Assembly: GCA_910576345.1 (NCBI GenBank)
Contig: CAJTIT010000022.1
Coordinates: forward strand, 1 to 43,135
DNA: 43,135 nucleotides
Origin: Erysipelotrichales bacterium
GTDB taxonomy: Bacteria > Bacillota_I > Bacilli_A > Erysipelotrichales > Erysipelotrichaceae
Reading direction: 5' to 3'
The notes under the pieces were generated by a model, which saw only the letters and a list, made by a program, of their open reading frames with translations, searched no databases and was not told the DNA's origin. The translations under genes and the position numbers were made by a program. Shown one piece after another: positions 16,121-24,734 of this stretch (position 1 is the first letter of the stretch; each line of letters begins with the position of its first letter).

Positions 16121-16417
16121 AATGCCGGGAAAGCCCGAAAATACGGGCTATACCGACATATAAGAACTTCTAAAGAGATAATCTAAATTCACCATAAATT
16201 TTCATTGACAACTTCACTTATAAGGACTGCGCATTTATCGAAATGTAAATATTTTCTTTCCTCTGGATACAGTAGATGATGTAATCATCGTTTGTATTGG
16301 ATGCTGCTGATAATTTAATAATATAATCAATACCGGAAGAACACCGCCGTGTTTCTGTATATAATCATCACATAACGGATATCGTAAAAGAAATTCTAGG
16401 TGAAGGAGGGATGTAAA
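16121..16417. other. Junction between element remnant and chromosome
   Basis: There is no gene. GCCCG/CGGGC (16133-16148) forms a small hairpin at the element side. Base composition drops from GC-rich to AT-rich near 16150, which I take as the approximate boundary. I looked for a LicT-type antiterminator RNA site before the next gene and did not find one. Confidence 0.4.
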
Positions 16418-17241
16418 ATGGTCATTATAAAAGTATTCAACAATAATAGTGTTGCGGTGCTTTCTGATGATCGTCAAGATGTCATTGTGACCGGTTCCGG
16501 TATTGGGTTTCGCAAAAAAGCAGGCGATCGTGTTGATGAATCTAAAATTGAACGCCAATATGTATTTCAGGACGAACACAAGAAACGACTGGAACAATCA
16601 CTGACCAGCATCCCCAATGTTTGTTTTGAAATCACAGAATGGATTGTAAAAAAAGCGACACAGCTGAAAAAGATTTCAGCAGTGAAATCTTTATTGCCAT
16701 CAGTGATCATATCTCGTTTGCGATCAAACGAAAAAATGAGGGCATTTATCTTCCCAATATCATATTGAATGAAACAAAGATGTTATATAAGGAAGAATAT
16801 GAGGTTGGCCTTTTGGCTTTGGATCATATTAAGAAAAAAGCAGGTGTGCAGTTGGATGAAGATGAAGCGGGATACATTGCTTTGCATCTGGCAAATTTTT
16901 CATTGAACAATCATGACAGCAACGCTGTGAAAATCGTAACCTTTACCAAAGAAGTGATCGATGTCATCCAAAATACGATGAAGATGAAACTGGGGCAAGA
17001 TACACTTGCCTACGCGCGTATTTCCATCCATTTAAAATATTTATCAGAGCGTATTTTTAGAAATGAGGTGGTCCAACTGGAAGATACCACACATGATATT
17101 CGAGAGATGCTGAAAAGCAATCCGCGTTTATCTTTGTGCATCAATCGTATCGTGAAATTGATTCGTCAAGAATATGCATATGAATTATCGCCGGATGAAC
17201 AGACCTATTTGTGTATTCATATTCGCAAAAATATTGTGTAA
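16418..17241 (+). pseudogene. BglG/LicT-type transcription antiterminator, frameshifted
   Basis: The N-terminal RNA-binding domain is clear (IIKVFNNNSVAVL, then GSGIGFRKKAGDRVDESKIER). After IVKKATQLKK the homology continues in another frame: DFSSEIFIAISDHISFAIKR (PRD1), AGYIALHLANFSLN, then PRD2 with ISIHLKYLSERI and TYLCIHIRKNI, so all four regulatory His positions are present. One A is missing from the run 16667-16671 relative to an open gene. These proteins prevent early termination at sugar (beta-glucoside) operons under PTS control. No PTS operon is next to it. A single-base error in sequencing would look the same. GAAGGAGGG precedes the ATG. Confidence 0.85.
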
Positions 17242-17371
17242 GATTCATCATTGTTTGGGTAAGTTATGTATATATTATCCATATTCCGTGTTTCTTTTTT
17301 TATCGTTGATAATATATGGTTAGATACGATAAAGATGATTCAACCATTCACACAAAAACATAAAAAAATGT
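17242..17371. repeat. Perfect 9-base inverted repeat before the rplK promoter
   Basis: TATATTATC (17271-17279) and GATAATATA (17308-17316) are exact inverted copies with a T-rich centre. It may be a terminator for the antiterminator gene or a regulator site; nothing decides between these. Confidence 0.4.
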
Positions 17372-17400
17372 TTGCATTCGTGTGTGTTTCGTATTAAAAT
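17372..17400 (+). promoter_or_regulatory. rplK promoter
   Basis: TTGCAT (17372-17377), 17 bases, TAAAAT (17395-17400), about 95 bases before the rplK start. Confidence 0.65.
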
Positions 17401-17407
17401 ATACACT

Positions 17408-17470
17408 GCGCACAAACGTGTGCTTTTGAATTGCGTGGGAGAGCTATTGCAATTGGCTCGCTACCACTGC
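17408..17470 (+). promoter_or_regulatory. rplK-rplA mRNA leader, probable L1 autoregulation site
   Basis: After a small GCGCAC/GTGTGC hairpin (17408-17423), GTGGGAGAGC (17435-17444) can pair with GGCTCGCTACCAC (17455-17467). Leaders of L11-L1 operons often carry an L1-binding mimic of the 23S rRNA site with GTGGGAG and CTACCAC strands. The role is by analogy. Confidence 0.5.
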
Positions 17471-17500
17471 ATAAGACAACAAATATAGGAGGTGTGTCTT

Positions 17501-17917
17501 GTGAGTAAAAAAGTTGCAAAAGTATGTAAACTTCAGTTCCCTGCAGGAGGGGCAAAACCAGGACCGGCACTCGCATCTGCGGGTATCAATATGCCACAGT
17601 TCTGTTCCGCATTCAATGATGCGACAAGAGATCGTGCCGGCGACATGGTACCTGTTATCATTACCGCATACGAAGACAAAAGCTTTGATTTCGTATGTAA
17701 GACGACACCGGCTCCTGTGATGATCAAAAAGGCTGCCGGGATTTCAAAGGCATCCGGAAATCAGAAAGAAATTGCCGGAACCATTACAGTGGATCAGTTG
17801 CGTGAAATCGCAGAATACAAAATGCCGGACTTGAATGCCAATGATGTAGATGCCGCAATGCGAATCATTGCAGGAACTGCAAAAAACATGGGCGTAAAAG
17901 TAGAAGGCTTTGAATAA
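17501..17917 (+). CDS. rplK: Ribosomal protein L11
   Basis: The 138-residue product is L11, the stalk-base protein that binds the GTPase-centre rRNA. Start GTG 17501 follows AGGAGG at good spacing; an in-frame GTG at 17492 overlaps that site. The N-terminal loop reads [18 protein letters not shown], four residues shorter than the usual [17 protein letters not shown] form, so a proline pair implicated in thiopeptide binding is reduced. I recall the short form from Mollicutes L11. The C-terminal rRNA-binding part ([23 protein letters not shown]) is normal. rplA follows after 20 bases. Confidence 0.96.
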   Translation: MSKKVAKVCKLQFPAGGAKPGPALASAGINMPQFCSAFNDATRDRAGDMVPVIITAYEDKSFDFVCKTTPAPVMIKKAAGISKASGNQKEIAGTITVDQLREIAEYKMPDLNANDVDAAMRIIAGTAKNMGVKVEGFE

Positions 17918-17937
17918 GAAAGGACGGAAGAAAACAT

Positions 17938-18621
17938 ATGGCAAAAGTAGGAAAAAAATATGCTGAAGCAGTAAAGAAAATCGACCGTACCAAGACTTAT
18001 TCGGTTGAAGAAGCGATTAAATTAGCAAAAGAAACCAACTGTGCAAAATTCGATGCATCTGTTGAAGTCAGTTTCAATTTGAATGTAGATCCTCGTCATG
18101 CAGATCAACAGATTCGTGGCGCGATGGTGCTGCCGCATGGTACAGGACGTACACAACGCGTATGTGTCATTACACAGGGGCCGCAAGAACAGGAAGCAAA
18201 AGACGCCGGTGCGGATTATGTCGGCGGAAAAGAACTGATGGATCAAATCGCCAAAGGATGGTTTGAATTTGATGTCATCGTCGCAACCCCAAATATGATG
18301 GGCGAACTTGGAAAATTGGGACGTGTGTTAGGACCAAAAGGTTTGATGCCAAATCCTAAGACAGGAACCGTAACCATGGATGTTGCCAAAGCCGTAGAGG
18401 ACATCAAAAAAGGTAAAGTGGAATATCGTGTTGATAAAGAAGGAAATGTCAATCTGATGATCGGAAAAGTAAGCTTTGAAGACAATCAGTTGGTGGACAA
18501 TTTCAATGCGATCTACAATACGATTGCCAAAGCACGTCCGGCTGCAGTCAAAGGCGTTTACATGAAAAACGTTGTTGTTTCTACGACAATGGGTCCGGGT
18601 GTACGCGTATCCAATGACTAA
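17938..18621 (+). CDS. rplA: Ribosomal protein L1
   Basis: The 227-residue protein fits L1: [21 protein letters not shown] at the start, the rRNA-binding [18 protein letters not shown], and the conserved [29 protein letters not shown]1 forms the mobile stalk near the E site and often represses its own operon by binding the leader. It is co-transcribed with rplK. A new promoter and the L10 leader follow. Confidence 0.97.
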   Translation: MAKVGKKYAEAVKKIDRTKTYSVEEAIKLAKETNCAKFDASVEVSFNLNVDPRHADQQIRGAMVLPHGTGRTQRVCVITQGPQEQEAKDAGADYVGGKELMDQIAKGWFEFDVIVATPNMMGELGKLGRVLGPKGLMPNPKTGTVTMDVAKAVEDIKKGKVEYRVDKEGNVNLMIGKVSFEDNQLVDNFNAIYNTIAKARPAAVKGVYMKNVVVSTTMGPGVRVSND

Positions 18622-18629
18622 TCAACTGC

Positions 18630-18658
18630 TTGACAAACAGGCAATATTCGTATAAAAT
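18630..18658 (+). promoter_or_regulatory. rplJ-rplL promoter
   Basis: TTGACA (18630-18635) followed by 17 bases and TAAAAT, directly after the rplA stop. It is a near-consensus sigma-A promoter. Confidence 0.75.
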
Positions 18659-18675
18659 ATCGAATGTTATCAATA

Positions 18676-18810
18676 TACCAAAGACAGTAACGGTCCAACG
18701 ACTTAATCATGTTACCGAGGTAGAAAGTAAATACGTAAACTTTCGTCCGTGTCTTTTGGGTGCGGGCGTTTCTTATGTTATACAGGTATATTGTTATCAT
18801 ATATACAGGA
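18676..18810 (+). ncRNA. L10 leader (ribosomal protein autoregulatory RNA)
   Basis: The stretch starting CCAAAGACAGTAAC (18678 on), with CTTAATC then GTTACCGAGGT, and later GTCTTTTGGGTGCGGG, has the order typical of Firmicutes L10 leaders. The GTAAC and GTTAC strands pair, and AAAGACA can pair with TGTCTTTT to close the structure. L10(L12)4 binding here represses rplJL. Confidence 0.8.
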
Positions 18811-18820
18811 GGTGTAAAGA

Positions 18821-19321
18821 ATGAACGAGGCAATCATCAACAGCAAAAAAGCCGTTGTCGCTGAAATTGCGGAAAAGATGAAAAATGCACAGTCAACAGT
18901 CGTTGTGGAATACCGCGGTTTGAGCGTTGCGGAAGTAACCCAGTTGCGTCGTGAACTGCGTGGTGAAGGCGTTGACTTCAAAGTGTATAAAAACTCTTTG
19001 TCGCAGCGTGCCGCAGAAGAAATCGGTGCAAATGATCTTGTAAAAGATCTGATTGGACCAAATGCGATTGCGTTTGGTACAGATGCCGTTGCCCCTGCGC
19101 GTGTATTGGCAAAATTCTCCAAAGATCACGAAGCATTGGTATTGAAAAGCGGTATCGTAGAAGGTAAGGTTGTACCGGTTGAAACAATTCAGAAATTGTC
19201 CAGCCTGCCAAATCGTGAAGGCATGATCTCAAAATTTATGGGGTGCCTGCAATCACCGGTTCGCAAATTTGCATGTGCGATCAATGCAGTAAAAGAACAA
19301 AAAGAAAACGCAGCAGCGTAA
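18821..19321 (+). CDS. rplJ: Ribosomal protein L10
   Basis: The 166-residue L10 anchors the L7/L12 stalk dimers. It shows the N-terminal VAEIAEKMKNAQSTVVVEYRGLSVAEVT, the rRNA-binding KVYKNSLSQRAAEE region, and a C-terminal helix (CAINAVKEQKEN) for L12 binding. AGGAGG precedes the ATG at normal spacing. Control is through the L10 leader directly upstream. Confidence 0.97.
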   Translation: MNEAIINSKKAVVAEIAEKMKNAQSTVVVEYRGLSVAEVTQLRRELRGEGVDFKVYKNSLSQRAAEEIGANDLVKDLIGPNAIAFGTDAVAPARVLAKFSKDHEALVLKSGIVEGKVVPVETIQKLSSLPNREGMISKFMGCLQSPVRKFACAINAVKEQKENAAA

Positions 19322-19345
19322 TACTTACAATAGGAGGAAAAAATC

Positions 19346-19717
19346 ATGGCAAAATTAACAAAAGAAGATATCCTGGCTTACTTGGAAGAAGCCACTATTT
19401 TAGAACTGAACGATGTAATTGAAGCAATCGAAGAAAAATTCGGTGTAAGCGCAGCCGCTCCGGTAGCTGTCGCAGCTGCAGAAGATGCAGGTGCTGCAAG
19501 CGGACCATCTGAAGTTAGCGTAACATTGACAGATGTTGGTGGAACAAAAGTTGCAGTCATCAAAGCTGTTCGTGAAATCACAGGACTTGGACTTGTGGAA
19601 GCCAAAGGTATGGTAGACAAAGTGCCTAGCGTAATCAAAGAAAACATCAAACCTGAAGAAGCAGAAGAAATCAAAAAGAAACTGACAGAAGCAGGCGCAA
19701 CTGTAGAAGTAAAATAA
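19346..19717 (+). CDS. rplL: Ribosomal protein L7/L12
   Basis: This 123-residue stalk protein recruits translation GTPases. The N-terminal dimer domain ([31 protein letters not shown]) is followed by an Ala-rich hinge (residues about 37-55) and the C-terminal domain with [24 protein letters not shown]. The start ATG follows AGGAGGAAA. An attenuator lies just after the stop. Confidence 0.97.
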   Translation: MAKLTKEDILAYLEEATILELNDVIEAIEEKFGVSAAAPVAVAAAEDAGAASGPSEVSVTLTDVGGTKVAVIKAVREITGLGLVEAKGMVDKVPSVIKENIKPEEAEEIKKKLTEAGATVEVK

Positions 19718-19730
19718 TTGAAAGTATTAC

Positions 19731-19755
19731 AAAAACCCTGAAACAAGGGTTTTTG
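19731..19755 (+). terminator. Terminator/attenuator after rplL
   Basis: AAAAACCC (19731-19738) pairs with GGGTTTTT (19747-19754). The symmetric A and T arms could terminate in both directions and lower expression of the downstream genes. Confidence 0.8.
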
Positions 19756-19777
19756 TCTATCAAAGGACGGTGGTCAT

Positions 19778-20404
19778 ATGAACAACCATTATTTTACAGA
19801 CAATCGTCATTTGCCAGAAAACCGGAAGGAAATCACTTTCCGGTTTTGGTATTTTTCCATCCATCTGGAAACCGACAATGGTGTGTTTTCAAAAGATCAA
19901 GTGGATTTTGGTACAAATGTTTTAATACATACACTGCTTAACGAGCATCAGCGAATGGGAGATCGTCTTTTGGATGTTGGATGTGGATATGGACCAATCG
20001 GCATCAGTATGAAACTAGCGTTTCCTGATAAGCAAATTACAATGATCGATGTCAATCCAAGGGCAGTAGAACTTGCAAAAGTAAATGCAAAGAAAAATCA
20101 CATAGATGCGTATATTTTGGTATCGAATGTATATCAGGAAATATCCGGGAACACTTTTACTGATATTATAACCAATCCACCCATTCGCGCAGGAAAGAAA
20201 ATCGTTTATCAAATATTTGAAGAAGCATTTGAGCATTTAAGTGATAACGGTAATTTATGGGTGGTGATTCGAAAGGCACAGGGAGCCAAAAGCGCTGTTT
20301 CTTTTATCACTTCCGTCTTTGGAAACTGTGAAATATTGGATAAGGAAAAAGGGTATTTTATCTTATTTGCCAAAAAAAGGATTGACAACTTGACTAAGTG
20401 TTGA
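19778..20404 (+). CDS. ybxB: 16S rRNA guanine-N2 methyltransferase, RsmC/YbxB-like
   Basis: This 208-residue class I SAM methyltransferase has motif I LLDVGCGYGPIGI, the acidic motif II MIDVNPRAVELAK and the amine-type catalytic motif TNPPIRAGK, all as in the RsmC/YbxB family that methylates a guanine of 16S rRNA. It lies between rplL and rpoB, the position of ybxB in Bacillus. Only the catalytic domain is present, not the duplicated N-terminal domain of E. coli RsmC. The rpoB promoter overlaps its last codons. Confidence 0.85.
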   Translation: MNNHYFTDNRHLPENRKEITFRFWYFSIHLETDNGVFSKDQVDFGTNVLIHTLLNEHQRMGDRLLDVGCGYGPIGISMKLAFPDKQITMIDVNPRAVELAKVNAKKNHIDAYILVSNVYQEISGNTFTDIITNPPIRAGKKIVYQIFEEAFEHLSDNGNLWVVIRKAQGAKSAVSFITSVFGNCEILDKEKGYFILFAKKRIDNLTKC

Positions 20405-20410
20405 TATTAT
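20382..20410 (+). promoter_or_regulatory. rpoBC promoter inside the end of the methyltransferase gene
   Basis: TTGACA (20382-20387), exactly 17 bases, TATTAT (20405-20410). The spacer contains the last codons and stop of the upstream gene. Confidence 0.8.
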
Positions 20411-20419
20411 AATAAATTG

Positions 20420-20470
20420 CATAATACTAATAAGATAAAATGGCAATTTTATCCTATTTTTGTTAGTAAA
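20420..20470 (+). promoter_or_regulatory. Hairpin in the rpoB leader
   Basis: ACTAATAAGATAAAAT (about 20427-20442) can pair with ATTTTATC...TTAGT (20447-20468) around GGCA, making a long AT-rich stem with a TTTTTG within its 3' arm. It could act as an attenuator of rpoBC. Confidence 0.5.
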
Positions 20471-20492
20471 ACAACGTAGAAAGGATGGCATC

Positions 20493-23400
20493 ATGGAGAA
20501 TAAACAGCCTTATCGTATTGTCGCTTCCGGTAAAAAGGCAGAGCGCAGGGACTATTCCAAGGTCAGCGGTCATTTGGAACTTCCAAACCTGGTTGAAATC
20601 CAGACAGACAGCTTTGAATGGTTCAAAAACGAAGGAATTGGAGAAGTTTTCAATGAAATTTATCCAATTGCCAACTATGGTGGCAACATCAAATTGAAAT
20701 TTATGGATTATGAATTTGGGGAACCAAAGTACACCGCAGAACAATCGCAATATCGCGAGTGTAATTTTGCGGCGCCTTTGAAGGCAAGAATGGAATTGGA
20801 AATCACAGATAACCAGACCGGCGAAGTGATGACCAAGTGGGAAGATGTATTTTTAGGCGATTTTCCTTTGATGACAGAAACGGGTACCTTTATTATCAAT
20901 GGCGCAGAACGTGTCATCGTATCACAGATTGTCCGCTCTCCAGGCGCTTACTTTTCCACAGGATATGAAGAAAAAACAGGGAAAGAATCGTATAACTGCG
21001 AATTGATTCCAAGCCGTGGCACATGGCTTGAATTTATGACAGAAATGAAAAAAGCGACCACCGGTCGTCTTTTGAACGTAAGTGTCGATCGTAAGCGTAA
21101 AATTCCTTCTTCGATTTTGTTCAAAGCGCTGGGTATGTCTTTGGATATGGATCGAAGCGAAGATGCCAACAATTTAGCATCCATACAAACATTTTTGCGT
21201 GCAATGGGCAGAAATGTCATTGAAGACATACCACAAGATGATGAAAACGCATTTGCGAATTTCTACATGACGCTATATGATGCTTTCTTTGGCAAATATG
21301 AAGAAATAGAACACACACTGTTAAACGATAAGGTGGAGACTGCGCAGGAAGCGCTGTTATCCTTATATGAGAATCAGCGTTCGGATGAAATTCCAACATT
21401 GGATGGATCTATAACGTTAATGAATGCGAAATTTTTCGATCCGCGTCGCTATGATTTGACAAAAGCAGGACGTTTTAAACTGCGTAAAAAATTGAATGCG
21501 ATCAACCGTATTGAGAAAAATCGTTTGGCGCAGGATATTTTGGACGTGGATGGAAATGTATTCATGGAAAGCGGCGTGTTGATCAACCGTGATGAGCGCA
21601 ACGTGTTAAAAGAGGAACTGCGCAAAGGTATGCATATGCGTGCATTCCCATTCAATCCATTGTTTGCGCATCCGGATGCGGTAGAAGTGCCAACGTCTTA
21701 TCATTTGGGACTTGTTGGTCGTGTACTAGCCAATGATGTGGAATTATCCAATAAAACATTGGAAGCTGGCGCTATCTTGCATGAACAAGATGTGGAAGCG
21801 CTAATGAAAGAATTTGAAAAAGTAAGCGTACACGGCGGTGTTTTCGCACAGAAAGTCAAACTAAGCGAGGACAACTTTACATCTGTATTTAATTATGGTC
21901 AAAGAATGTTTGTGATGGCACGTTTGAGTGATGAAAACGGCAATGACATAATGAATGGCAACAATGAGCCTTATTGCCAAGGCTATACGCCAAGAAAGAA
22001 AAATGTGCCGTTGCGCTCTTCCGATGTAGAAGCAATACATGCGCTTGTAAGAGACGGTAAGGATGTATTTGCATGGCTGGTGGGTGCGGCCATTCAGGAA
22101 ATCATGGTGCGAAGTGTTGATGAGATGGATCCGGTTAAAATTATGGGAAATGACCCATATGCGAATAAACACACCATTACTATTTCCGATATCTATGCAC
22201 TCTATTCCTATAATTTAAATATAATGGATGGCATTGGTGAGACGGACGATATTGATATGTTGGGAAATCGACGCATTCGTTCCGTTGGTGAATTGATTCA
22301 AAATCAATTCCGCATCGGTTTGAGCAGAATGGAACGCGTTGTAAAAGAGCGTATGTCCATTGCGGACGTTGCGACATTGACGCCAAAGAAATTAACCAAT
22401 ATTCGTCCACTAACAGCGGCAATCAAAGAATTCTTTTCTTCTTCACAGCTTTCTCAGTTCATGGATCAGCAGAATCCTTTGGCAGAATTGACAAATAAAC
22501 GTCGTATTTCTGCGTTAGGACCCGGTGGTTTGACAAGAGATCGTGCCGGCTTTGAAGTGCGTGACGTGCATTCCTCGCACTATGGAAGAATTTGTCCAAT
22601 TGAGACACCGGAAGGACCAAATATCGGTTTGATTTCCAATTTGACTTCCTATGGAAAAATCAACGAGTATGGTTTTATCCAAACGCCATATCGCTTGGTG
22701 AATCCGGATGGCACCGTACAAGAAGATGCGATTTATCTTTCTGCGGATGAAGAGGCAGATTTTGTGATCGCACAAGCCAATGAGGTTGTGGACGGTCGTT
22801 TGATCAATGAACAGGTCGTTGCCCGTAAAGGCGGCGATACAATAATTGCGAAACGCGAAGAAGTGGAATTGGCCGACGTCAGCCCTAAACAAATCGTTTC
22901 CGTAGCGACTGCCTGTGTGCCGTTCCTAGAAAATGATGATGCGTCTCGTGCTTTGATGGGTGCAAACATGCAGCGTCAGGCTGTGCCTTTATTGGATCCG
23001 CATTCTCCATTTGTCGGTACCGGTATCGAATATAAGATTGCAAAAGATTCCGGTGCCGGTATTGTAGCCAAAGCAGATGGAATTGTGGAATATGTGGATT
23101 CACAACGTATTATTGTGGCAGAAGAAGAAGGAAAGCGCGAATACAATATCCGCAAGTTTGAACGTTCCAATGCCGGAACATCCATCAATCAGCGTCCAAT
23201 CGTATCCAAAGGAGAACGTGTGGAAAAAGGCGATATTTTGGCAGATGGTCCTTCTATGGAAAAAGGTGAGTTGGCACTTGGTCAAAACGTCACCATCGCC
23301 TATATGACCTGGTATGGATATAATTATGAAGATGCGATCATTATGTCGGAGCGTTTGGTGCGTGATGACGTTTATACATCCGTTCATATTGAAGAATATG

Positions 23401-24731
23401 ACATTGATTGCCGTGAAACAAAACTGGGACCGGAAGAAATTACACGTGACATTCCAAACGTTTCTGAAAATGCATGCCGTAACTTAGATACACGTGGTAT
23501 CATCATGGTTGGTGCAGAAGTGCAGGAAGGCGACATTTTGGTTGGTAAAGTTACACCAAAAGGACAAAGTGAAATTTCACCGGAGGAAAAGCTGTTGTTG
23601 GCAATCTTTGGAGAGAAATCACGCGAAGTGCGCGATAACTCATTGAAAGTACCGCATGGCGGTGCCGGTATCGTGCATTCCATTCGTGTTTTCAAACGCA
23701 GTGAAGGACATGAACTACCGCCCGGTGTAAATGAAACGATTAAAGTCTATATTGTGCAGAAACGTAAAATTTCTGAAGGTGATAAAATGGCTGGACGCCA
23801 TGGAAATAAAGGTGTCATCTCTAAAATTCTGCCTGTGGAAGATATGCCATATATGCCGGATGGAACACCGGTTGATATCATGTTAAATCCATTTGGCGTG
23901 CCATCACGTATGAATATCGGACAGGTACTGGAAATCCATTTGGGTTATGCGGCGAAAAAATTAGGCGTGAAATTTGCGACGCCGGTATTTGATGGTATCA
24001 ACAATGATGAATTGCGTGGCATTATGGAAGAAGCAGAAATGACCAAAGACGGAAAACAAGTACTGTACGATGGACGTACCGGTGAACCGTTCGATGAGCG
24101 AATTTCAGTCGGTGTCATGTATATGATTAAATTGGCACACATGGTGGATGATAAGCTGCATGCTCGCGCAACAGGACCATATTCTCTTGTTACCCAGCAA
24201 CCGTTGGGAGGTAAAGCGCAAAATGGTGGACAGCGTTTTGGAGAAATGGAAGTGTGGGCGTTAGAAGCTTATGGCGCTGCGCATACATTACAGGAAATAT
24301 TGACGGTAAAATCTGATGATATCGTCGGACGAACCAAGACATATGAAGCAATCATCAAAGGCAAGGATATTCCAAATCCGGGTATTCCGGAATCCTTCCG
24401 CGTTTTGAAACACGAATTGCAGGCATTGGCCATCGATGTGAAGTTGTTGGATGAAACCGGCAGCGAAGTTGATTTGAAAAAAGATGATGATGATGCCAAG
24501 AACCGCTCCAATCTTCCGCCAATTCCTCAACCGGTTGTCGATGATTTGGATGAAACCGATCTAATCAATCTGGAAGTGGAAACTGAGGAAGAAGAGGAAG
24601 AAGAAATCGATCCAAATGCGGACATCGAGCTAAGTGAAGCAGAAGTACTGGAATTCGCAAATGAAGAATTGAATGATGATGAACCGCTGATCCAGGATTT
24701 TGAATCAGATGATGAAGAAGAGGAGGCGTAA
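20493..24731 (+). CDS. rpoB: RNA polymerase beta subunit
   Basis: The 1412-residue subunit starts at ATG 20493 (AAAGGATGG upstream); an in-frame TTG at 20460 is too early. It has [10 protein letters not shown], the rifampicin region [30 protein letters not shown], the switch motif [10 protein letters not shown] and the closing [26 protein letters not shown]. Residue 668 is Asn where E. coli has His526, a position where changes cause rifampicin resistance. It is about 200 residues longer than Bacillus RpoB. The extra length lies in the lobe region before [16 protein letters not shown] (about residues 430-580) and in an acidic tail of Glu and Asp runs over the last 60 residues. rpoC follows after three bases. 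Confidence 0.97.
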   Translation: MENKQPYRIVASGKKAERRDYSKVSGHLELPNLVEIQTDSFEWFKNEGIGEVFNEIYPIANYGGNIKLKFMDYEFGEPKYTAEQSQYRECNFAAPLKARMELEITDNQTGEVMTKWEDVFLGDFPLMTETGTFIINGAERVIVSQIVRSPGAYFSTGYEEKTGKESYNCELIPSRGTWLEFMTEMKKATTGRLLNVSVDRKRKIPSSILFKALGMSLDMDRSEDANNLASIQTFLRAMGRNVIEDIPQDDENAFANFYMTLYDAFFGKYEEIEHTLLNDKVETAQEALLSLYENQRSDEIPTLDGSITLMNAKFFDPRRYDLTKAGRFKLRKKLNAINRIEKNRLAQDILDVDGNVFMESGVLINRDERNVLKEELRKGMHMRAFPFNPLFAHPDAVEVPTSYHLGLVGRVLANDVELSNKTLEAGAILHEQDVEALMKEFEKVSVHGGVFAQKVKLSEDNFTSVFNYGQRMFVMARLSDENGNDIMNGNNEPYCQGYTPRKKNVPLRSSDVEAIHALVRDGKDVFAWLVGAAIQEIMVRSVDEMDPVKIMGNDPYANKHTITISDIYALYSYNLNIMDGIGETDDIDMLGNRRIRSVGELIQNQFRIGLSRMERVVKERMSIADVATLTPKKLTNIRPLTAAIKEFFSSSQLSQFMDQQNPLAELTNKRRISALGPGGLTRDRAGFEVRDVHSSHYGRICPIETPEGPNIGLISNLTSYGKINEYGFIQTPYRLVNPDGTVQEDAIYLSADEEADFVIAQANEVVDGRLINEQVVARKGGDTIIAKREEVELADVSPKQIVSVATACVPFLENDDASRALMGANMQRQAVPLLDPHSPFVGTGIEYKIAKDSGAGIVAKADGIVEYVDSQRIIVAEEEGKREYNIRKFERSNAGTSINQRPIVSKGERVEKGDILADGPSMEKGELALGQNVTIAYMTWYGYNYEDAIIMSERLVRDDVYTSVHIEEYDIDCRETKLGPEEITRDIPNVSENACRNLDTRGIIMVGAEVQEGDILVGKVTPKGQSEISPEEKLLLAIFGEKSREVRDNSLKVPHGGAGIVHSIRVFKRSEGHELPPGVNETIKVYIVQKRKISEGDKMAGRHGNKGVISKILPVEDMPYMPDGTPVDIMLNPFGVPSRMNIGQVLEIHLGYAAKKLGVKFATPVFDGINNDELRGIMEEAEMTKDGKQVLYDGRTGEPFDERISVGVMYMIKLAHMVDDKLHARATGPYSLVTQQPLGGKAQNGGQRFGEMEVWALEAYGAAHTLQEILTVKSDDIVGRTKTYEAIIKGKDIPNPGIPESFRVLKHELQALAIDVKLLDETGSEVDLKKDDDDAKNRSNLPPIPQPVVDDLDETDLINLEVETEEEEEEEIDPNADIELSEAEVLEFANEELNDDEPLIQDFESDDEEEEA

Positions 24732-24734
24732 TGC

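Noticed and set aside
16200-16417. LicT-type RNA antiterminator site and overlapping terminator
   Set aside because: I looked for the paired GGATTGT...GCAAAACC pattern and did not find it.
16235-16597. Minus-strand 120-codon ORF
   Set aside because: It is the antisense of the antiterminator RNA-binding domain and its leader, with no independent support.
20460-20492. TTG start for RpoB
   Set aside because: It lies in the leader hairpin; ATG 20493 has the ribosome site and gives a normal N-terminus.
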